12,053 nt of DNA, taken from Gammaproteobacteria bacterium (GTDB taxonomy: Bacteria; Pseudomonadota; Gammaproteobacteria; UBA6429; Thiohalophilaceae). Made by a program: the position numbers and the translations under genes. Where the stretch lies: NCBI GenBank assembly GCA_024641445.1, contig JAHEDA010000055.1:1-12053 (forward strand), read 5' to 3'. The notes beneath the pieces were generated by a model. The model searched no databases. It was not told the DNA's origin and saw nothing but the letters and a program-made list of their open reading frames with translations. Below, piece by piece: positions 6,564 through 12,053 of this stretch. Every line of letters starts with the position of its first letter. The first letter of the stretch is position 1.

Positions 6564-7063
6564 TAACCCTACCAATGAATCGTGAAACTCAGCGCGGCTT
6601 CAGCCTGATTGAGGTCATGGTGGCCATGGTGATTTTTGCCGTCGGCCTGCTCGGCCTAGCTGGCATGCAACTGGCCGGTACAAACAGCACGGCTATCGCC
6701 GATATGCGCACCAGCGCCATCGTGCTAGCGGATGACATGGCCGATCGAATTCGTACGAATTATCAAGGCGTAGCCTCTGGGGCTTATAACAACATCACGA
6801 CCGCCGCCATCAGTACACCAGACAACTGCACCCTCAAGACCTGCGATGAGCCGACCATGGCTGCCGTGGACGCCTACGAATGGAATCAAGAACTGAGTGA
6901 CGCACTTCCCTCTGGTCGTGGCACTGTTAAAGTAAATGGGGCCGGGCCCAATATGCTTATCACTGTGATGTGGGACGAGGCGCGCACAGGTGCCACGGGG
7001 GAGAATTGCGGTCCCGACCTGACGCTGGACCTGAAGTGTTACACCCTGGAGATCAGACCATGA
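6554..7063 (+). CDS. pilV: Type IV pilus minor pilin PilV
   Basis: A minor pilin of 169 residues. The prepilin site is G15|F16 in RGFSLIEVMVAMVIFAVGLLGLAGMQ, with E at mature position 5; GLLGLAGMQ is typical of PilV. The mature domain carries four cysteines (two in NCTLKTC, then NCGPDL and LKCYTLEIRP at the end), consistent with disulfides outside the membrane. The start at ATG 6554 is supported by GGAG (6545-6548) 5 bases upstream and overlaps the end of the previous gene by 10 bases; ATG 6575 would give a shorter 8-residue leader but has no SD. The stop overlaps pilW by ATGA. In the known complex PilV joins PilW, PilX, FimU and PilY1 at the pilus tip. Confidence 0.9.
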   Translation: MPIVTLPMNRETQRGFSLIEVMVAMVIFAVGLLGLAGMQLAGTNSTAIADMRTSAIVLADDMADRIRTNYQGVASGAYNNITTAAISTPDNCTLKTCDEPTMAAVDAYEWNQELSDALPSGRGTVKVNGAGPNMLITVMWDEARTGATGENCGPDLTLDLKCYTLEIRP

Positions 7064-8280
7064 TATCGTGTCAGTACAATTTTGGTGGGGCCCGTAAATT
7101 ATTTCCCATACGAGGTTTCACGATCATTGAGTTGATCACCGCCGTGGCGATCAGTTCTGTTCTGATTCTGGGTATCGTCTCGGTCTACAGCACCACCAAA
7201 CGTGCAAATACACTGCAGAACGAATATGGCAAATTGCAGGAGAATGCTCGCTTTGCCATGCAGTTACTCACCCATGATATCCGCGGCGCGGGCTTCTCGG
7301 GATGTGTCCCACATATTCGTAGTTTTCTAGACACAAATAGTGGCTCTTACGATTCCAGTTTAATTCCCCTGGCATCAGGTGTGACTGGCTGGAATTTTAA
7401 TGGCACAGACCCCAACCAGTCCTATACCATCACCTCCCTCAGTCCCACATCTGTCGCTGTGGGCAGTTGGACCAGCCCCAGCAAAACGGGACTCCCCGCC
7501 AGTCTGGCGGGTAAGGTTGTACCTGGGAGCGACGTTCTCACCTTGGTACAATCCCAAACCATGCCCGGGGTACAGCTAAATGGTAGTGTCACCCCCCTGA
7601 CGAGTGCGAACATCAGTGTCACCGTAAGCCCCAATGCCCCGCCGATTACAGCGGGTCAGATCATCATGGTCGGTAACTGTGACCAAAGTGACGTATTTCA
7701 AACTACCACCACCGTAAATTCTGGGCAGACCTCCGTGCTCACCCGGGGTGTTGCCTCTGGCAAAATCAGCCCTGGCAACATCCCCTCTGCATCATGGACC
7801 AAGTCGTACGTCCCAACATCGACCGATTTTGTAACAATTAATCCACTCGCCTACTACATTGGCACAGGCGCTAGTGGGCAACCCTCATTATTCCGAATGG
7901 ACTATAGTCAGTCCTTTGCAGGGACACCAATGGAGTTGGTTGAGGGCGTTGAAAATATGCAGATACTCTATGGTGTCGACACGACAAGTGCGTCATTACA
8001 AGATTACATCCCCGACCAATACGTCACCGCTAATAATGTTGCCAACCCAAATCGCATTGTATCCGTCCGCATCAGCCTATTGATACGCACACCGCGCGAG
8101 ATCGCTAGCCGCCCACTCAACACCACTAACTACCAACTGGGTGGGGCACAAGTGAGTACCTCAACCCAGGTCATTCCAAACCCTCCGGCAAAGGGGGGCG
8201 ATAAATTTAGTCGCAAGGTTTACACGACAACCATTTATATGCGCAACATGGCCACCTACCGCAATCTTACACAAGGTTAA
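7060..8280 (+). CDS. pilW: Type IV pilus minor pilin PilW
   Basis: A large minor pilin of 406 residues. After a 19-residue leader the prepilin motif is G19|FTIIELITAVAISSVLILGIVSVY with E24 at mature position 5. It is followed by a helix ending in LQENARFAMQLLTHDIRGAGFSGC, a strongly conserved PilW stretch; MELVEGVENMQILYGVDT at about residues 289-306 is the second PilW signature. The middle part is long, Ser/Thr-rich and beta-like. ATG 7060 shares ATGA with the pilV stop, and GGAG (7048-7051) is 8 bases upstream, so the start is well supported. Known role: part of the minor pilin complex that initiates pilus assembly and presents PilY1. Confidence 0.93.
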   Translation: MISCQYNFGGARKLFPIRGFTIIELITAVAISSVLILGIVSVYSTTKRANTLQNEYGKLQENARFAMQLLTHDIRGAGFSGCVPHIRSFLDTNSGSYDSSLIPLASGVTGWNFNGTDPNQSYTITSLSPTSVAVGSWTSPSKTGLPASLAGKVVPGSDVLTLVQSQTMPGVQLNGSVTPLTSANISVTVSPNAPPITAGQIIMVGNCDQSDVFQTTTTVNSGQTSVLTRGVASGKISPGNIPSASWTKSYVPTSTDFVTINPLAYYIGTGASGQPSLFRMDYSQSFAGTPMELVEGVENMQILYGVDTTSASLQDYIPDQYVTANNVANPNRIVSVRISLLIRTPREIASRPLNTTNYQLGGAQVSTSTQVIPNPPAKGGDKFSRKVYTTTIYMRNMATYRNLTQG

Positions 8281-8302
8281 TTTGAGACCACTGGACCCAA
8301 TC

Positions 8303-8911
8303 ATGCGATATCCCTTACCTGATTTTCATGCCAACCGCCAGACTGGTGCCGTCCTCGTTACCGGTCTCATCATCCTGCTGGTCATGACCATTATAGGTGT
8401 TGGTGCCATACGCTACTCCACCCTACAGGAGATAATGACCGGTAACCTCCGCGATCAGGACCTGGCCTTCCAGTCCGCCGAGACCATGCAGCGTTACTCG
8501 GAGGCGCGACTTGTCTCGCTGCATACCCCGCCTGACCCGGCCGTCTTTTCCGCAAATTCCCTTAGCAGCACCGATTATATCTTTTCGATTTCGGCATTCT
8601 CTGACCCGAACAGCGCCAACTACATTGGGGACCTTGAGGGCAATGCCTATGTCGATGCCTGGTGGAATGGCTACTCAATCAGTTATAACTCTGCGGGGAC
8701 AATCACCCAGGCCACCGGCACGAGCGACCTAACTAAAATTAGCGAAAACCCACGCGCCGTCATAGAAGACTTGGGGTATGTCCGCGATTTAAGCTCAGGT
8801 GACCCGAGAGAACGCAATACAATCATGTACCGGATCACTACACGCGCCAAGGGCCTGTCTACCAACAGCCTGGCAATGATCCAAACGACCTATGTAAAAC
8901 GTTATTTCTAA
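8303..8911 (+). CDS. pilX: Type IV pilus assembly protein PilX
   Basis: A pilin-like protein of 202 residues. The N-terminal motif is TG|AVLVTGLIILLVMTIIGVGAIRYSTLQEIMTGNLRDQDLAFQSAE, matching the PilX N-terminal family including the MxGN and LAFQxAE signatures. Mature position 5 is Thr, not the usual Glu; lack of Glu5 is also known in Pseudomonas PilX. The end, YRITTRAKGLSTNSLAMIQTTYVKRYF, matches the PilX C-terminal pattern. I chose ATG 8303, with GGA at 8293-8295. TTG at 8282 is a real alternative: it lies right after the pilW stop, with AAGG (8273-8276) 5 bases upstream, and would add 7 residues to the leader. pilY1 follows after 39 bases. Confidence 0.9.
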   Translation: MRYPLPDFHANRQTGAVLVTGLIILLVMTIIGVGAIRYSTLQEIMTGNLRDQDLAFQSAETMQRYSEARLVSLHTPPDPAVFSANSLSSTDYIFSISAFSDPNSANYIGDLEGNAYVDAWWNGYSISYNSAGTITQATGTSDLTKISENPRAVIEDLGYVRDLSSGDPRERNTIMYRITTRAKGLSTNSLAMIQTTYVKRYF

Positions 8912-8928
8912 CCCAATTCTTTAATTTC

Positions 8929-8944
8929 CCTGGCACCAGGAGAG
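8929..8944 (+). promoter_or_regulatory. pilY1 ribosome binding site overlapped by a short hairpin
   Basis: AGGAGAG (8938-8944) is the strongest Shine-Dalgarno sequence in the pilin operon, 6 bases before the pilY1 ATG. Its first bases form the right arm of CCTGG CA CCAGG (8929-8940), which could fold as CCTG/CAGG with a 4-base loop and partly hide the ribosome site. The 39-base gap between pilX and pilY1 shows no other signal. Confidence 0.5.
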
Positions 8945-8950
8945 AACTCC

Positions 8951-11900
8951 ATGAACCGCACAGCCAACACATTTAGAAAACTCGGCGCCGTACTCGGTGC
9001 GTTACTACTTAGCACAACCGCCCTGGCTACAGATATCAGCCAGGTGCCACTGGAGGTTCAGGCTGGCGTGCAACCCAACATCACCCTCACCATGGATGAC
9101 TCCGGTAGTATGGCATGGGCCTATCTGCCCGACTCGGTGGGTGGATACACTGGCACTACACGCATCTATTCCAGCACGTTTAACTACATTTACTTTGACC
9201 CCTCCATTACCTATTTCCCAGCGGTGGACCAGAACAATGGCAGCCTGGGTGATCAGACCTATACTGCTGCGCATGATAATGGTTTTTTCAATAGTACCTC
9301 CTGCACTGTTGACCTCTCCTCGAATTTTCTGATGCAGTGGGGTGGCGGCTCGTACTGTAGCGCAGCAGGTGGTCAGGCCGCGTATTACTACAAATTCGAT
9401 ACCTCCAAAAACTACAGCGCAGGGGTCGCCTGCGACATCAATAACACAACGCATGTCGACAGCGACACCTGTTACACCTTGGTACAGGACAACAACGTCG
9501 CAGCTGGCGGTGCATGGACAGCGACACAACGCACAAATTTTGCCAATTGGTACAGCTATTACCGCTATCGCCACCTGCTGGCAAAATCTGCCGCCAGCCG
9601 CTCCTTCGCCAAACTCGGCCCCACTGTGCGTGTGGCCTGGCAGGCATTGAATACATCGACCACCATTGGGCTTCACAAGGCCTTCACCGGCACCAATCGA
9701 ACCAACTTTTTTAATTGGCTGTACAACGTCCCTGCCAACAACACCACCCCCTTAAACGCAGCCATGACCCGCGCAGGTAAGGATTATTCCGACAAAACCA
9801 ATACCGGCATCAACAGCCCCTACGCCAAAGACCCCGGTGTCGATGCAACACGCTATAGCTGTCGCCAAAACTTCCACGTCATGTTCACGGACGGTTACTA
9901 CAACGACGCGGGTACGCAGGGAAATGTCGACGGCCCCGCTGCCGCAGTGGCCTTGCCATCAAATCCCCTGGGAATCACAACCTATCTCCCCAATACCTCG
10001 CCAAATAACTGGCCCAAGATCTATGGCGATAGTTTTAAGAATACCCTGGCGGATACGGCGATGTACTACTGGATCAATGACCTGGTTGCGGATGCCAACA
10101 ACGTACCTTCCTACCTCCCCGACACCACCACGGACATCACAGGTGATGGGAAAGTCGACAACCAGGACCTCTTCTGGAACCCCGTGAATGACCCCGCCAA
10201 TTGGCAACACATGGTAAACTTCACCGTAGGCCTTGGCGTCAGCCCTGCTACCCCAACGAGTTCGTACGATGATCTGATGAAGGGTAATGTAACCTGGACC
10301 AATGATGAGATCGATCAGCTCTGGCACTCGGCCATCAACACCCGAGGCAAATTCTTCAGCGCCAAACAACCCAACGAACTGGTAACGGCCTTCGGCGACA
10401 TTCTCAATTCTATCGGTGACCGTATCGCGGCAAGTTCAGCGGTGGCGCTGGATTCAGGCTACCTGAGTTCCGGCTCACAGGCCTACCTTGCCCGCTATAC
10501 CACCTCTGACTGGAGCGGCACCGTCATTGGCAAACAATTTACCGTCACCGCAACCCCGCTGGCATGCAAGAACACTGTTGGAAACATAGTCGGTGATGGT
10601 AATAGCTATTCCATCACCACCAAGGATATATGGGATGCGTCGACACTGCTGACCGGCCCCACCGGACGGACTATCCTGAGCTACAACACGGCAACCAAGA
10701 CTGGTATCACCTTCGACTGGAATAACGTCTCTGCAGCACAGCAGACCTTGCTGAACAAGACCAGTGCAGGTGTTGCGGATACCCTGGGTTCAGATCGTGT
10801 GAACTATCTGAAAGGGGACTCCAGTAAGGAGCAAAAGAATGTAGGCGGTATCTTCCGCACTCGCAAGAGCCTGCTCGGTGACATGATCCACTCCGACCCG
10901 GTTGTCGTCGGTCCGGCCTCAGATAGTATCCGTGACTATGAGGACATCATCCCCTATTCCAGCTACAAGAAAAGCACCGCCACCCGCACGAGCGTGGTCT
11001 ATGTCGGCGCCAATGACGGTATGCTGCATGGCTTCGATACAAATTCAGGTACGGAACTCATGGCCTATGTACCAGGGGCCGTCTATGCAAACCTCCCTGC
11101 CTTGACCGATGTCAATTACGCAACCATGCACAAATTCTACGTTGATGGCAGCCCCAGCACCCAGGACGTGGTCTATGGCAATAGTTGGCACTCTGTCCTG
11201 GCGGGTGGCTTGAGTGGCGGTGGCCGAGGTATTTATGTCCTGGACATCACCAGTACCACCTTTACCCCCTCGTCTGTACTGTGGGAGTTCACCGCCGACG
11301 ATGACCCAGACCTGGGGTATACCTACAGCAAGCCGCGCATTATCAAACTTAATGCCCCTGCTGGGAAATCCAATTGGGGGGTAACCTTCGGCAATGGCTA
11401 CAACAACTCACTCACTGCCAATAGCGCAGGTAAGTTCGGCAACGGTCACGCCATCCTCTACGTCAAGGATGTGCAAACCGGGGCCCTCATCGCCAAATTG
11501 GACACCGGTGTCGGCACCACCACCATACCCAATGGCCTCTCCAACATCGCCCTCATGGATACCGATGGTAACTTGACAGTGGATTACGTCTATGCCGGCG
11601 ATGTGTACGGCAATATGTGGAAGTTCGATCTCAGCGACCCCAATCCGTTGAACTGGCACGTCGCCTCATCCGGGGCCAAGGCCACCCCCTTGTTTACCGC
11701 AAAGAATGACGCGGGTCAGGTACAGCCCATCACCGCCGAACCTACTATTGGCTTTCACAGTCAGTATCAAGGCTACATGGTCTTCTTCGGCACCGGCAGC
11801 TTCCTGGGTGATACCGATCGCAACACCCAAATACAGTCCTTCTATGGCGTATGGGACCGTGACGAGGCGAGCATAACCAATATCACCCGCAGCAACCTGG

Positions 11901-12013
11901 CCAAACAAGCTATCGCAAGCAAGACCAGTACCGTGTGTACGGTCGTGCGTGACTCCAGTGCCAATCCGGTCAGCTACTATAACCAGACGAGCCCTGCTTT
12001 ACCCAAAGCATAA
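8951..12013 (+). CDS. pilY1: Type IV pilus tip adhesin PilY1, apparently interrupted
   Basis: A secreted protein of 1020 residues up to the first stop. It starts with a Sec signal (basic MNRTANTFRK, hydrophobic core, likely cut after ALA at 26). The N-terminal half resembles a von Willebrand A domain: MIDAS-like D49xS51xS53 in TMDDSGSM, and FTDG at 312-315. DITGDGKVD (395-403) is a dockerin/EF-hand-like loop, followed by the PilY1-typical WNPVNDPANWQHMVNFTVGLGV. The C-terminal PilC-type beta-propeller begins at GGIFRTRKSLLGDMIHSDPVV (from 632) and includes VVYVGANDGMLHGFD and GGLSGGGRGIYVLDI. The calcium site D870-T-D-G-N-L-T-V-D878 precedes YAGDVYGNMWKFDL. PilY1 promotes pilus extension and surface attachment. 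TAA at 12011-12013 closes the frame about 100-150 residues short of usual length, and homology continues after it. No RGD motif is seen. Confidence 0.93.
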   Translation: MNRTANTFRKLGAVLGALLLSTTALATDISQVPLEVQAGVQPNITLTMDDSGSMAWAYLPDSVGGYTGTTRIYSSTFNYIYFDPSITYFPAVDQNNGSLGDQTYTAAHDNGFFNSTSCTVDLSSNFLMQWGGGSYCSAAGGQAAYYYKFDTSKNYSAGVACDINNTTHVDSDTCYTLVQDNNVAAGGAWTATQRTNFANWYSYYRYRHLLAKSAASRSFAKLGPTVRVAWQALNTSTTIGLHKAFTGTNRTNFFNWLYNVPANNTTPLNAAMTRAGKDYSDKTNTGINSPYAKDPGVDATRYSCRQNFHVMFTDGYYNDAGTQGNVDGPAAAVALPSNPLGITTYLPNTSPNNWPKIYGDSFKNTLADTAMYYWINDLVADANNVPSYLPDTTTDITGDGKVDNQDLFWNPVNDPANWQHMVNFTVGLGVSPATPTSSYDDLMKGNVTWTNDEIDQLWHSAINTRGKFFSAKQPNELVTAFGDILNSIGDRIAASSAVALDSGYLSSGSQAYLARYTTSDWSGTVIGKQFTVTATPLACKNTVGNIVGDGNSYSITTKDIWDASTLLTGPTGRTILSYNTATKTGITFDWNNVSAAQQTLLNKTSAGVADTLGSDRVNYLKGDSSKEQKNVGGIFRTRKSLLGDMIHSDPVVVGPASDSIRDYEDIIPYSSYKKSTATRTSVVYVGANDGMLHGFDTNSGTELMAYVPGAVYANLPALTDVNYATMHKFYVDGSPSTQDVVYGNSWHSVLAGGLSGGGRGIYVLDITSTTFTPSSVLWEFTADDDPDLGYTYSKPRIIKLNAPAGKSNWGVTFGNGYNNSLTANSAGKFGNGHAILYVKDVQTGALIAKLDTGVGTTTIPNGLSNIALMDTDGNLTVDYVYAGDVYGNMWKFDLSDPNPLNWHVASSGAKATPLFTAKNDAGQVQPITAEPTIGFHSQYQGYMVFFGTGSFLGDTDRNTQIQSFYGVWDRDEASITNITRSNLAKQAIASKTSTVCTVVRDSSANPVSYYNQTSPALPKA

Positions 12014-12053
12014 GATCCCACCAGGTTGGGATGGTACATCGACCTGACCGAGA
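12014..12053 (+). pseudogene. Continuation of the pilY1 reading frame beyond an in-frame stop
   Basis: Directly after TAA (12011-12013) the same frame reads DPTRLGWYIDLTE to the window edge. GWY(I/L)DL is a conserved stretch of the PilY1 C-terminal domain that normally follows the propeller segment seen just upstream. No frame change is needed to join the two parts, so a single nonsense codon (for example CAA to TAA) or a base-call error explains it best. The rest of the domain is outside the window, so whether it stays open is unknown. Confidence 0.65.

Noticed and set aside
9005..9676. Long open frame of 223 codons on the reverse strand inside pilY1
   Set aside because: It lies wholly opposite a well-supported pilY1 coding region, has no SD or recognisable domain, and its length follows from the codon bias of the true gene.
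12011..12013. Recoding of the stop to selenocysteine or pyrrolysine
   Set aside because: The codon is TAA, not TGA or TAG, and no matching RNA element is seen.
11900..12053. Frameshift as the cause of the early pilY1 end
   Set aside because: The GWYIDL stretch after the stop is in the same frame as the upstream coding region, so no frame change is needed.

Overview
The window looks like chromosomal DNA from a gammaproteobacterium. The main support is the order thiO (leftward) next to a rightward minor-pilin operon fimT/fimU-pilV-pilW-pilX-pilY1, which is the arrangement known from Pseudomonas and relatives. An IscR with the E. coli ligand spacing and a thrW-like tRNA-Thr(CGT) with an encoded CCA fit the same group. 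I cannot name a species from the sequence.

Layout. From 1 to 2180 the genes read rightward: the C-terminal part of a sodium:alanine/glycine symporter (1-792), then nadC (794-1630) only 1 base behind it, then iscR (1746-2180) from its own promoter. From 5791 down to 2197 everything reads leftward: thiO (glycine oxidase, thiamine thiazole synthesis), an Irr/PerR-like Fur-family regulator with its own promoter and a candidate operator, tRNA-Thr with a stable-RNA-type promoter, and a 577-residue protein whose C-terminal half resembles a PilZ (c-di-GMP receptor) domain. The last gene converges on iscR with 16 bases between the stops. From 5973 to the right edge lies the type IV pilus minor-pilin cluster: FimT/FimU, PilV, PilW and PilX, all with prepilin-type N-termini, then the secreted tip adhesin PilY1.

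How the genes may work together. The minor pilins prime type IV pilus assembly and carry PilY1 at the pilus tip. The PilZ-like protein nearby could link c-di-GMP to surface behaviour, but that rests on family knowledge and proximity only. Two iron-related regulators, IscR and the Irr-like protein, lie within about 2.5 kb of each other, with no obvious target operon in the window.

Most notable observations. The pilY1 frame is closed by TAA at 12011-12013, yet the same frame continues after the stop with the PilY1-typical stretch GWYIDL, so the gene appears interrupted by a nonsense codon or a sequence error. The Fur-family protein lacks the CXXC zinc motif and has an ICE-like dyad over its own promoter. 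The PilZ motifs RxxxR and NxSxxG are split by about 65 residues. A strong 10-bp inverted repeat lies just before fimT. I found no mobile element, CRISPR array or clearly new multi-gene system.
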